A stretch of 64,000 bases of DNA, taken from positions 13,035 through 77,034 of the forward strand of contig DEKJ01000031.1 in the NCBI GenBank assembly GCA_002353825.1, given 5' to 3'. Source of the DNA: Prevotella sp. UBA2725 (lineage in GTDB: Bacteria > Bacteroidota > Bacteroidia > Bacteroidales > Bacteroidaceae). The translations under genes and the position numbers were made by a program. The notes beneath the pieces were generated by a model. The model saw only the letters and a program-made list of their open reading frames with translations. It was not told where the DNA came from and did not search any database. Below, one piece after another: positions 49,232 through 57,368 of the stretch (the first letter of the stretch is position 1; every line of letters begins with the position of its first letter).

Positions 49232-50206
49232 ATGAAAACATATATATTTCCTTTTCTGCTCCTTATAGCGCTGCTTACTTCCTGCAAGGACGACATCAGT
49301 CTGCCTGAAGCCGGCAACGAGGCGAAGCTCGTGATCTATTGTTTCCCTTCCACGCGAGATACAACTTATATCTCCGTGAGCCGTAGTCTGCCTGTGAAGC
49401 AATACAAAGAAGGCATGAAGATAAAGAATATCGCCGATGCACGGATCACCTATACCGTCAATGGTCAGCAGCGCGAGATAGTGAACAGCGGCAACGGCAT
49501 CTATTATGTCGTAGGAAAGCAGAAGACTGGCGACAAGATAGCATTGACCGTCAGTGCCGACAGTCTCCCTACGGCTTCCGCAGAGACCTATATCCCCGAT
49601 ACCGTAGCCATCGGTGATCCGAAGAGCCGGCAGACGAAGGTCTATGACGATGACAGAGAAGAAATGTTAGGCTATGAGCAGGTAATGGCAAGCTTTACCG
49701 ACCCGTCAACGACGAAGGATTATTATGCGGTGCGGGTACTGCTGAAGAATATTGAATATTCAGAAGACGATTCGCTCTATGATGAGCGTTTCTATTATCC
49801 GATCATCAACACCAAGAATGAGCCGATCCTCGTGTCAAAGACGAATATCGACGACGCCTTCGGATTCTCCGACAACTACTATGGTGGCCTGTGTATCTTC
49901 GATGATGCTGGCATCAGCGGAAAGTACACGTTCCATCTCAACGTCGATAACAAAAACGATTTTTGGTGGAATAACTATAATGATACAAAAAAATATGAGC
50001 GTGTAGAGCTTCTCCACCTAACGCCTGAATATTATAAGTTTCTTTTCTCTATCAATGCGGAGGAGAACAGTGACTTGGCTCAATACGGCCTCTCACAGCT
50101 CATGCCCACAGCCACCAACGTCAACGGAGGCTTGGGTGTTGTAGCTGGATGGAATGTATCGCATACGGCATGGATAAAATCTAAAATAGACAACGATGAT
50201 GAATAA
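49232..50206 (+). CDS. DUF4249 family lipoprotein
   Basis: 324 aa. Lipoprotein signal with lipobox LLTSCKDD (Cys about residue 18), then the DUF4249 pattern: KLVIYCFPSTRDTTYISVSRS, DARITYTVNGQ, IPDTVAIG and a conserved late FLFSINAEENSD. DUF4249 lipoproteins regularly accompany TonB receptors in Bacteroidetes and may act as their surface partner, as SusD does for SusC. I chose the ATG at 49232; a TTG at 49223 overlaps the receptor stop. Confidence 0.85.
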   Translation: MKTYIFPFLLLIALLTSCKDDISLPEAGNEAKLVIYCFPSTRDTTYISVSRSLPVKQYKEGMKIKNIADARITYTVNGQQREIVNSGNGIYYVVGKQKTGDKIALTVSADSLPTASAETYIPDTVAIGDPKSRQTKVYDDDREEMLGYEQVMASFTDPSTTKDYYAVRVLLKNIEYSEDDSLYDERFYYPIINTKNEPILVSKTNIDDAFGFSDNYYGGLCIFDDAGISGKYTFHLNVDNKNDFWWNNYNDTKKYERVELLHLTPEYYKFLFSINAEENSDLAQYGLSQLMPTATNVNGGLGVVAGWNVSHTAWIKSKIDNDDE

Positions 50207-51014
50207 TACTGAACGCCATACTGTGAATGAAAAGATCATCGACTTCGTGGCTCATTGCTACCGGCATGGAGCAATGAACCTTAACGAAGCCTATCGGCAG
50301 ACACTTGCCAAGGCTGGCATCGAGCCTCAAGTCCGTCCTATACGACGCGGACTTGTGGGGCTCGTGGCGGCCTCTTTTGCGCTTCTCGTAGTAGCCGGTA
50401 CATGGCTGTATTTCAATAACCGGAGCACCACGCTCGTGGCTGATAACACGAGCCACATCGTGAGGCTCGCTGACGGCACACGGGTGACTCTTGCACCCCA
50501 CTCCACATTGTCTTACCATGGCAACGATTGTCGTGAGGTAGAGGTCTCCGGCAAGGTGTTCTTAGAGGTCGTACACAATGCGCGCCATCCGTTCACCGTC
50601 ACTGACAATGCCTATACCATCCGCGATATCGGTACGAAGCTGATGGTCGATGAGACGGCACAAGGTACGACAGTGCTCGTCACTGAGGGTGCTGTGAGCT
50701 TCAGTGCAAACACAAGTCATCAAGCTGTCGTATTGAGGCAGAATGAGAGTGCACGCCTTGCGGCCAACGGCACGGCTCCTAAACAGCTTCAGCTCTCACC
50801 GAATGCTGCCACCTGGGCCACCCACATATTCCACTTCAACGACACACCACTCAGCGAGGTACTGCGTGATCTCTCTGCTTACTACCACGTACGCCTCACG
50901 TGCGAGGATGGCTCCGACAAACATCTCACCGGCGACTTCCACACTGACAGCCTCGATACCATCCTCAGCATCATCAATGAAACCTTAGAGGTGAAGATTG
51001 AAAAAATGAAATAA
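50196..51014 (+). CDS. FecR-type anti-sigma factor
   Basis: 272 aa: cytoplasmic part (1-50), one membrane segment (about 52-72), periplasmic FecR domain (about 85-185, HIVRLADGTRVTLAPHSTLSY, HPFTVTDNAYTIRDIGTKL) and the STN-like C-terminal DUF4974 region (THIFHFNDTPLSEVLRDLSAYY). It would hold the ECF sigma factor until the receptor is occupied. Unusually it stands behind the receptor and the DUF4249 gene, not between sigma factor and receptor. It overlaps the DUF4249 stop by 11 nt. Confidence 0.9.
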   Translation: MMNNTERHTVNEKIIDFVAHCYRHGAMNLNEAYRQTLAKAGIEPQVRPIRRGLVGLVAASFALLVVAGTWLYFNNRSTTLVADNTSHIVRLADGTRVTLAPHSTLSYHGNDCREVEVSGKVFLEVVHNARHPFTVTDNAYTIRDIGTKLMVDETAQGTTVLVTEGAVSFSANTSHQAVVLRQNESARLAANGTAPKQLQLSPNAATWATHIFHFNDTPLSEVLRDLSAYYHVRLTCEDGSDKHLTGDFHTDSLDTILSIINETLEVKIEKMK

Positions 51015-51058
51015 TGAAAAAATGAAAGATTGAAATAATGAAAGATTGAAATAATGAA

Positions 51059-51739
51059 ATGATGAAAAAGATTATCTTTACAATTGCATTGCTCTTCAGC
51101 ATGCTCGGTCTTCATGCGCACACAACCTGGGACAGCGACAGCATGCCTAAGACACGAGACATCTATCTCGAGATCGGAGGCCCGTCTATCATGGGCGGCG
51201 TCACCTATGAACAACGCTTCAACAACCACACACGTTGGGGATGGCGAGCAGGATTAGGCTTCGGATACAGTGAGAACAATGGCTTCCTTACACTGAATGG
51301 TTCTACACGTGCCTGGACCCTGCCTGTTGGCGTCAACTATATGATAGGAAGTAGAAGAAACGCCCTGGAGCTTGGTGCAGGCGTGAGTGTCGGCCTCTAC
51401 AATGGACACAACGACTATGGGGAGCTAGAGATCATTGATGAAGATACCTACAATAAAATTAAAGATGATCCACACTCATCCTATGCAGTGTATACGGGAG
51501 AAGATGGAAAGCCTGTCTATGTAGCTTTAGGGAGTCAGCATCAGTCAAAGACCGCATTCGGCTATTTCTTCTTTGGAAACATCGGCTACCGCCATGTCTC
51601 CAAGCATGGTTTTCTCTTCCGTGTAGGACTCACGCCAACGTTCAATTTCGGAGACAGTCATGCGGTATCAGTGGCATGGACTGACAGTTATCCGAAAGTA
51701 GGACTCACCGGCTATCTGTCTTTTGGTTGGGCATTCTAA
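51059..51739 (+). CDS. Small outer membrane beta-barrel protein
   Basis: 226 aa with signal peptide (1-20). Alternating strands (IYLEIGGPSIMGGVTYEQRF, WRAGLGFGYSE, ALELGAGVSVGLY) and a C-terminal Phe suggest an eight- to ten-strand barrel of the OmpA/OmpW size class. No specific family is recognised. It is the last gene of the sigma-receptor operon; a short ATGAAA-rich tandem repeat (51005-51060) separates it from fecR. Confidence 0.7.
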   Translation: MMKKIIFTIALLFSMLGLHAHTTWDSDSMPKTRDIYLEIGGPSIMGGVTYEQRFNNHTRWGWRAGLGFGYSENNGFLTLNGSTRAWTLPVGVNYMIGSRRNALELGAGVSVGLYNGHNDYGELEIIDEDTYNKIKDDPHSSYAVYTGEDGKPVYVALGSQHQSKTAFGYFFFGNIGYRHVSKHGFLFRVGLTPTFNFGDSHAVSVAWTDSYPKVGLTGYLSFGWAF

Positions 51740-51774
51740 AAATATTAATATTCTTCCGGATTAGAATTGATACG

Positions 51775-52061
51775 TGCCTCGGAGAGGCACACTCATGCAT
51801 AACCCCAGACTAAAGGAGCGATAGCGACTGCAGTTTGGGGTATTTTAGATTGTGTGCGAGTACCTGATTTCCTGCCTCGGAGAGGCTGGCTGCGCCTTGG
51901 CGCGCTATGCTGACTATACAATTTATTAAAGACATAGCGCACTTCGTGCAGCCTGCCTCTCCGAGGCAGAAGATCAGGTGTCAACGCTCGATCATTAACC
52001 CCAGGCTGCAGTCGCTACGCTTCTTTGCCTGGGGTTATGTAAAGCCAGCCTCTCCGAGGCT
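51775..52061. repeat. Composite palindromic repeat, copy E
   Basis: Outer hairpins TGCCTCGGAGAGGCA (51775-51789) and AGCCTCTCCGAGGCT (52047-52061), with inner CCCCAGACT and CCCCAGGCT stems and GCGCCTTGGCGCGC. It fills the gap between the outer membrane protein and the small antitoxin-like gene. Confidence 0.87.
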
Positions 52062-52081
52062 GTTTTGCTTAATGTTACGTG

Positions 52082-52303
52082 TTACAATGTTACAATGTTA
52101 CGTTTATTATCATCTTCCCACTTTCCTGCAAAACTATCGAGCCATGCCTTTGTTTTCTCAGTCTCGGTCATTTGCTTTGTAGTAGGCGTAAGCGAAGCAG
52201 TAAGGCTCTTCAAATATTCAAGAGCCTTTCTCAGCAGATCTTTATCTCCTGAAATAAGCCTTAATTGATTGGCTATCTCAGCATTCAGTTGCATTGTAGT
52301 CAT
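52082..52303 (-). CDS. Small antitoxin-like protein, orphan
   Basis: 73 aa. MTTMQLNAEIANQLRLISGDKDLLRKALEYLKSL resembles the N-terminus of short Bacteroidetes proteins that I recall as antitoxin-like partners of RelE-type toxins. No toxin gene follows; the composite repeat begins 20 nt downstream. It lies 19 nt after thyX on the same strand. Function unproven. Confidence 0.6.
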   Translation of the reverse strand: MTTMQLNAEIANQLRLISGDKDLLRKALEYLKSLTASLTPTTKQMTETEKTKAWLDSFAGKWEDDNKRNIVTL

Positions 52304-52322
52304 ATTACATTAGATTATATGT

Positions 52323-53264
52323 TTATAATAGTCCTCTCCCCTTGAACGCTTCGTACAGCGGCTGGGCAACAGCCTTGGCATCGGGATGGGGCTGACCCGT
52401 GGTACCAAGGGCACGAAGGTCGAAGAAATGCTTCCAGTCGGAGACGAAAGCTGTATGGACGAGCTCAGTGGCGGTGTCAAGCGGCAGGATGACACGCGCC
52501 TCCTGCGGCTTGCGGCCTGCATTGATAAGATTCATGTACGACTTCTCCGCAGCAAGGTTGGCAAAGACCCAGTTGTCGAGCTCCGAAGCAGAGCCATCAG
52601 CCACCTCACGCGCCAGCTCCATGAACTGCTGACCACTGACCTTCAGAATGCCGTTGTTCACGTTTCCTGCCCATTCAGTGCCCGTCATAGCCTGCTTAAT
52701 CCAGGTAGGGAGGTTGACAGTAATCTCGTTGCCGAACTTCGCCTTGGAGTAGTTGCAATAACGTGTCGACTGCTCCGCCATAGAATCAGCACGATGACGG
52801 TTGAATTCACGCGAGATAGCAATCTGTGTCGAGAAATGCACCGTCACACGCTTAGGATGAGAGACTAACGGTTCGCTCCAGAACTCTTCAAGGTCACGGA
52901 GACGGTTGTTCTCAGCAAGGACACGCAGGTTGGTCGTGACATAATAGTTGCCGAACTCAAAGTTCACCTGGGAGAACTTGTTGGAAGCATAGAAATACCA
53001 GGGATAAGGATCATAATATTTATTGTTGGATTGTCTTATCTCTTCTACTTTTTTCTTATCGAAGATCAGATAGACGGTGCCGTGCTCAAGCATGGCATAG
53101 TGCTGATTCTTGATCATTCGCTCCACAAAAGGCTGTGCGGAGTCGGCCGTGGTGTGGTCCTCACTCTTATAGCACACGCGCCCTACGCGCTCTATCTGCT
53201 TGTATACGCCGGCAACGCCCGGCTGCTGGTCCCAAATCTCGAAAGTTGGAGTATTGATTCGCAT
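52323..53264 (-). CDS. thyX: FAD-dependent thymidylate synthase ThyX
   Basis: 313 aa. The ThyX motif RHRx7S is present (RHRADSMAEQSTRYCNY, about residue 157), with AISREFNRH before it and a later AARKPQEARVILP-like segment (NAGRKPQEARVILPLD). It makes dTMP from dUMP using methylenetetrahydrofolate and FADH2. The motif residue usually Asn after RHRxxSx is Ala here. Longer than the compact 220-aa enzymes, as seen in some Bacteroidetes. Confidence 0.93.
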   Translation of the reverse strand: MRINTPTFEIWDQQPGVAGVYKQIERVGRVCYKSEDHTTADSAQPFVERMIKNQHYAMLEHGTVYLIFDKKKVEEIRQSNNKYYDPYPWYFYASNKFSQVNFEFGNYYVTTNLRVLAENNRLRDLEEFWSEPLVSHPKRVTVHFSTQIAISREFNRHRADSMAEQSTRYCNYSKAKFGNEITVNLPTWIKQAMTGTEWAGNVNNGILKVSGQQFMELAREVADGSASELDNWVFANLAAEKSYMNLINAGRKPQEARVILPLDTATELVHTAFVSDWKHFFDLRALGTTGQPHPDAKAVAQPLYEAFKGRGLL

Positions 53265-53292
53265 GGATATATTCGTTTGTATTATTGTTTAG

Positions 53293-53300
53293 CAAAAGTA
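53293..53300 (-). promoter_or_regulatory. -7 box of thyX
   Basis: TACTTTTG on the minus strand, 28 nt before the thyX ATG. Confidence 0.7.
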
Positions 53301-53437
53301 CGAAGAATATTTCATTCATAGGGCATCATTGCATAGATATATTCATTGACCTAAGTCAATTTGGCGTTGTGTGCGCACACATCAAGTTGACATATATCAA
53401 AAATAAGCGAGAAAAACGAATGAAAAGCATTATTTTT

Positions 53438-53468
53438 TTTGTGCGTCTTCATTTTCTTCCTACCTTTG
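53438..53468 (+). promoter_or_regulatory. Promoter of a candidate non-coding RNA
   Basis: TTTG (53438-53441), a 19-nt spacer and TACCTTTG (53461-53468): a perfect consensus match, with no gene on this strand for 3 kb downstream. Confidence 0.85.
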
Positions 53469-53474
53469 CAGTGT

Positions 53475-53721
53475 CAAAAGGAAAAAAGGAGCTCACAAAG
53501 AAATTTGAACGGGCTTCCACTTCGAGAGAAGCCTTTCCGATAAAGACATTCATAAGTTAGGATTAGTAGATTGTTTCATATAGGTTTTTAGTTTTTAGGT
53601 TTAAAGTTAGTTTTTAGGTTTTCATTAGGTCTTAGTTAGTTTTTGGTAAATAAATTAAGATTGGTTTTTAGGTTAACACAAATCCCCAACTCTGAGCGCA
53701 GAGCTGGGGATTTGATTTTTT
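53475..53721 (+). ncRNA. Candidate non-coding RNA, about 245 nt
   Basis: Bounded by a perfect promoter and a strong terminator. The 5' part has a GGCTTC...GAAGCC hairpin (53511-53532). The middle is U-rich and repeats TTAGTTTTTAGGTT-like segments about five times (53583-53673). No convincing reading frame is present beyond a 29-codon stretch from a GTG. The family is not recognised; 6S RNA was considered but not supported by end pairing. Confidence 0.6.
53680..53721 (+). terminator. Intrinsic terminator of the candidate RNA
   Basis: AAATCCCCAACTCTG (53680-53694) pairs with CAGAGCTGGGGATTT (53699-53713) with one mismatch, followed by GATTTTTT. Confidence 0.92.
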
Positions 53722-53751
53722 ATATATATCCAAAAAGTTGAAATATCATCG

Positions 53752-53839
53752 CGCCTCATATGGGGCGGTAATGCGCCGCATATGGGGCGGTAACGCGACA
53801 CATATGAGGCGGTAACGCGTCACATATGAGGCGCGATGA
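53752..53839. repeat. 22-bp tandem array 6 (4 units, CATATG core)
   Basis: Units begin at 53752, 53774, 53796 and 53818, for example CGCCGCATATGGGGCGGTAA plus two bases. Each is a palindrome around CATATG. The array ends 8 bp before the rnc stop codon. Confidence 0.93.
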
Positions 53840-53847
53840 CATTTAAG

Positions 53848-54885
53848 TTATTCTTGCTCTTCTTCGAAGGCTGCTGCTTCAGCCGCTGCGATGATTTCCT
53901 CGCGGTCATCCTTCTTTTCAGAGGATGTACCTTCGGAAAGGGCATCATTCCGCTCTTCCTCTACCGCACTCTCCTCTTCAGAGAAGACATGCTCACGGAA
54001 GGCTGTCTCATGCTTGTCGTTATCCTCTACGGAAGTATTGTCAGCAGGCTTCATGAACGCCTGCGTCTCATCCGTATCAGGGATAGCATTGACAGGCTCC
54101 TCCTCCATCTTCGTGCGCTCACCCTTAGCCTTGAACACTTCATCGATGAACTGTGGCTCACGTTTGAGCTTGTCGAGCGTATCTTTGGCAGCCTTCTGCT
54201 GGCTCTCTTTCTTCGAGAAGCCATCACCACAGCAGCCACAGACACCTTCCAGGAGAACCTGATAACTGAAAACGGGGTTACCGTCCTTATCCTTGCCTCC
54301 CTTGATAAGCTTAAACTCGAGCTTCACCTTGTTCTTCTGCGTCCATTCGATGAGCTTCGACTTGAAGTTGACCTCCTTGTAAGCCACCTTGTCGATGTTG
54401 ATCATATTCGCGAGGATACGCTTCTTGATGAACGTCATGCAGGCATCATAGCCACGGTCGAGATACAACGCACCTACAAGCGCCTCAAAGGCATTGCCAC
54501 CGAGATAACTGTTATGGGTATTGGAGCGTCCACTCGACAGGATAAGATCACAGATTCCCATCTCTTTGGCCAGTTTATTGAGCGTCTCACGCTGCACGAG
54601 CTTAGAGCGCGTGTTGGTGAGGAATCCCTCACGCTTGCCTGGGAAATGACGGAAGACAATATCGCCTACGGCACAGTCGAGCACTGCATCCCCTAAGAAC
54701 TCCAACCGCTCGTTGTTGATGGGTTTACCCTTATTATTACGGTGCCGGATACTCTTATGGAGCAGCGCAGTCTTATAATAAGTGATGTTGTGGGGATAGA
54801 AGCCGATGATAGAATATAATGAAGAATAAAGCTCCTTATCCTTACGGAAGGGGAGCCTTATTCTGTCTATTATGTTGATTAACAT
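53848..54885 (-). CDS. rnc: Ribonuclease III with acidic C-terminal tail
   Basis: 345 aa. Catalytic domain (about 15-165) with the signature NERLEFLGDAVLD and the later catalytic acid in NAFEALVGALYLDRG; double-stranded RNA-binding domain (about 170-245) interrupted by CGCCGDGFS. A further 105 residues form an acidic, probably disordered tail (SEEESAVEEERND, AAAEAAAFEEEQE), absent from E. coli RNase III. It processes rRNA and other duplex RNA. I chose ATG 54885, five bases after the fabF stop; an upstream extension would be antisense-like fabF sequence. Confidence 0.92.
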   Translation of the reverse strand: MLINIIDRIRLPFRKDKELYSSLYSIIGFYPHNITYYKTALLHKSIRHRNNKGKPINNERLEFLGDAVLDCAVGDIVFRHFPGKREGFLTNTRSKLVQRETLNKLAKEMGICDLILSSGRSNTHNSYLGGNAFEALVGALYLDRGYDACMTFIKKRILANMINIDKVAYKEVNFKSKLIEWTQKNKVKLEFKLIKGGKDKDGNPVFSYQVLLEGVCGCCGDGFSKKESQQKAAKDTLDKLKREPQFIDEVFKAKGERTKMEEEPVNAIPDTDETQAFMKPADNTSVEDNDKHETAFREHVFSEEESAVEEERNDALSEGTSSEKKDDREEIIAAAEAAAFEEEQE

Positions 54886-54889
54886 AAAG

Positions 54890-56152
54890 TTATTCAGCAT
54901 ATTTTTTAAAGATAACACATGCGTTGTGACCACCGAAGCCGAACGTGTTGGAGAGTGCAGCGCGCACCTCACGCTTCTGCGGCTTGTTGAACGTGAAGTT
55001 CAACTTATAGTCGAGCTCGGGATCATCGTCGCCAGCCTCATGGTTGATCGTTGGCGGCACAATGTCGTTGACCACACTCAGCACGCTAAACATAGCCTCA
55101 GCAGCACCGGCAGCACCAAGCATATGGCCTGTCATCGACTTTGTAGAAGAGATATTCAACTTGTAAGCATCGTCACCGAAGAGTTCCTTGATAGCCTTAG
55201 CCTCAGAGAGGTCACCGACGTGTGTGGATGTGCCATGCACGTTGATGTAGTCGATGTCCGAAGTCTTCAAGCCTGCATCCTCAAGCGCAGCCTGCATGAC
55301 AAGCTTAGCACCGAGACCCTCAGGATGAGAAGCCGTGATATGGTAAGCATCAGCACTCATGCCTTCGCCGACCATCTCAGCATAGATATGTGCACCACGA
55401 GCCTTAGAGTGCTCCAGCGTCTCAAGAATGAGACAAGCAGCACCTTCACCCATGACGAAGCCATCGCGGCTGCCACTGAACGGACGGCTGGCATGCTCAG
55501 GATCATCATTGCGCGTAGACAAAGCCTTCATAGAGCAGAATCCACCAAGACCACACTCCGTGATAGCTGCCTCAGCACCTCCGGCCAGGATGATATCCGC
55601 CTTACCGAGACGCAGCAGGTTGAATGCATCGGCCAGGGCGTGCGAAGAAGAAGCGCAGGCACTCGTCGTCACATAGTTAGGACCATGAAATCCGAAATGG
55701 ATACTGATCTGACCGGCTGTGATGTCGGAAATCATCTTGGGGATAAAGAATGGGCTGAACTTCGGGCCTTCCTCGTAGTGTTGTCCATAGTACATCACCT
55801 CGTCCTGGAAAGTCTGGATACCGCCAATGCCAATACCATAGATGACACCGATGCGGTTCTTGTCTACTGTATCAAGATCCATCTTCGAATCAGCCACAGC
55901 CTGCATGGCAGCTGCCATACCGAGCTGCGTGCAACGATCCATCTTACGGGCATCCTTGCGGTCGATATAGTCGGTAGCCTTGAAGTTCTTGACCTCACAG
56001 GCGAACTGTGTGCGGAACTTAGAAGGATCAAAAAGCGTAATAGGAGCAGCACCACTCTTGCCAGCCAGAATGTTCTTCCACGTCTCTTCGACAGTGTTTC
56101 CCAGCGGTGTGAGGGCACCAAGACCTGTTACTACTACTCTGTTCAATTCCAT
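54890..56152 (-). CDS. fabF: 3-oxoacyl-ACP synthase II
   Basis: 420 aa, normal length. The Cys-His-His triad is visible: Cys166 in VTTSACASSSHA, His306 in INVHGTSTHVGD, His343 in KSMTGHMLGAAG. It elongates acyl-ACP by condensation with malonyl-ACP in the cytoplasm. Order acpP-fabF-rnc on one strand is common in many bacteria. Confidence 0.97.
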   Translation of the reverse strand: MELNRVVVTGLGALTPLGNTVEETWKNILAGKSGAAPITLFDPSKFRTQFACEVKNFKATDYIDRKDARKMDRCTQLGMAAAMQAVADSKMDLDTVDKNRIGVIYGIGIGGIQTFQDEVMYYGQHYEEGPKFSPFFIPKMISDITAGQISIHFGFHGPNYVTTSACASSSHALADAFNLLRLGKADIILAGGAEAAITECGLGGFCSMKALSTRNDDPEHASRPFSGSRDGFVMGEGAACLILETLEHSKARGAHIYAEMVGEGMSADAYHITASHPEGLGAKLVMQAALEDAGLKTSDIDYINVHGTSTHVGDLSEAKAIKELFGDDAYKLNISSTKSMTGHMLGAAGAAEAMFSVLSVVNDIVPPTINHEAGDDDPELDYKLNFTFNKPQKREVRAALSNTFGFGGHNACVIFKKYAE

Positions 56153-56174
56153 TTAGTAAAAACCTTTCGTTAAT

Positions 56175-56209
56175 ACAAAAAAAGCGTTTAATGGCAATCA
56201 TTAAACGCT
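56175..56209 (-). terminator. Terminator-like hairpin between acpP and fabF
   Basis: On the minus strand AGCGTTTAATG pairs with CATTAAACGCT (56183-56193 with 56199-56209), followed by seven T. It would reduce fabF and rnc transcription relative to acpP. Confidence 0.85.
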
Positions 56210-56229
56210 GGGCATGACGCCAAAATTAT

Positions 56230-56466
56230 TTATTTAGCGTTCTCCTTGATGTAGTTGATGGCATCCTGAACAGTCTGGATGGTCTCAGCCTTGTCGTCAG
56301 GGATAGAGATACCAAACTCCTTCTCGAACTCCATGATGAGCTCAACGGTGTCGAGAGAGTCTGCACCGAGGTCGTTAGTGAAGCTTGCTTCGGGCTTCAC
56401 GTCTGCCTCATCCACACCAAGTTTATCCACGATAATTGCCTTTACCTTTGATTCAATGTCTGACAT
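56230..56466 (-). CDS. acpP: Acyl carrier protein
   Basis: 78 aa acidic protein with the phosphopantetheine site GADSLDTVEL (Ser37). It carries growing acyl chains in fatty acid synthesis. First gene of acpP-fabF-rnc, with a partial terminator behind it. A near-consensus box TTACTTTG lies about 85 nt upstream (56547-56555). Confidence 0.97.
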   Translation of the reverse strand: MSDIESKVKAIIVDKLGVDEADVKPEASFTNDLGADSLDTVELIMEFEKEFGISIPDDKAETIQTVQDAINYIKENAK

Positions 56467-56713
56467 AATTGTAATATTATTATATTAATGTTATCTGTTA
56501 AACCTAATTCGTGTGCAAGAAAATCATTTTTTCTCAAAAACGAGTGCAAAGTAAATAACTTTTTAGGAATTACGCAAATAAAAACTTGAAAAAGTGACTT
56601 TTCAATGCACAACAAGTATGACATTGTGCATTTTTTCGCCTCTTTTGTTGATATATATCACCTTCGCAATGTTTTTTTATTCCTTAAAGGTTGGTCAGTT
56701 CGAAATAAGTTAT

Positions 56714-56721
56714 TAATTTTG
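56714..56721 (+). promoter_or_regulatory. -7 box of the DUF4254-GT9 operon
   Basis: TAATTTTG with TTG 20 nt upstream, 41 nt before the ATG. Confidence 0.7.
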
Positions 56722-56762
56722 CACAGAACTAAAAAACAGGGTATTCATTTAAGGAATCAACT

Positions 56763-57368
56763 ATGTCGTTTACACAGAAATGTAATGAGATCTTCAATAA
56801 GGCCATTGAGGATTACCACGTCAAAGACGATATCGACACGCCCATCAGCAACCCCTATGGACATGACACGATAGAGAACCGGCTGTATCTCAAATGCTGG
56901 ATCGACAGCGTGCAGTGGCACATGGAAGACATCATCCGTGACCCACATCTCGATCCCCAGGAAGGCATGCAGCTCAAGCATCGCATCGACCGCTCCAATC
57001 AGGACCGTACCGATCTGGTAGAGCAGATCGACTCGTGGTTCCGTCAGCATTTCTCTGACGTCACTCCTCTGCCTGATGCCCGTCTGAACACCGAGAGCCC
57101 CGCGTGGGCCGTAGACCGCCTGTCTATCCTCGCCCTGAAAATCTACCACATGCGGGAGCAGGTAGAGCGCCAGGACGCCACACCTGAGCACCGTGCCCTC
57201 TGTAAAGGCAAGCTGGAGGTTCTGCTCGAGCAGCAGAAAGACCTCTCCCTCGCTATCGACCAGCTCCTGGAAGATATCAAGGAGGGTAAGAAATACATGA
57301 AGGTGTACCGGCAGATGAAAATGTACAACGACCCGAGCACCAATCCTATTCTCTATCAAAAGAAGTGA
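56763..57368 (+). CDS. DUF4254 domain-containing protein
   Basis: 201 aa, helical and soluble. Characteristic segments are NPYGHDTIENRLYLKCWIDSVQWHMEDIIRDP and KMYNDPSTNPILYQ near the end. Function unknown. It overlaps the following glycosyltransferase gene (stop TGA within GTG AAA), a pairing common in Bacteroidetes, so it probably serves the same surface-glycan or lipopolysaccharide pathway. Confidence 0.88.
   Translation: MSFTQKCNEIFNKAIEDYHVKDDIDTPISNPYGHDTIENRLYLKCWIDSVQWHMEDIIRDPHLDPQEGMQLKHRIDRSNQDRTDLVEQIDSWFRQHFSDVTPLPDARLNTESPAWAVDRLSILALKIYHMREQVERQDATPEHRALCKGKLEVLLEQQKDLSLAIDQLLEDIKEGKKYMKVYRQMKMYNDPSTNPILYQKK

Noticed and set aside
51005..51060. Short ATGAAA-rich tandem repeat as a phase-variable switch
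   Set aside because: It is intergenic, imperfect and of few units; in Bacteroidetes an A-rich stretch before a start codon is ordinary.
51793..51984. Small frames such as this one and 36520-36705 with shared Cys-Leu-Ser-Glu-Ala words
   Set aside because: They are translations of the composite palindromic repeat and recur wherever the repeat does.
53285..53560. 91-codon frame between thyX and rnc
   Set aside because: It starts before the perfect promoter at 53438 and runs across it; composition is low-complexity and no family is recognisable.
53475..53721. Identification of the candidate RNA as 6S RNA
   Set aside because: The 5' and 3' ends do not pair into the long closed rod expected of 6S RNA; left unnamed.
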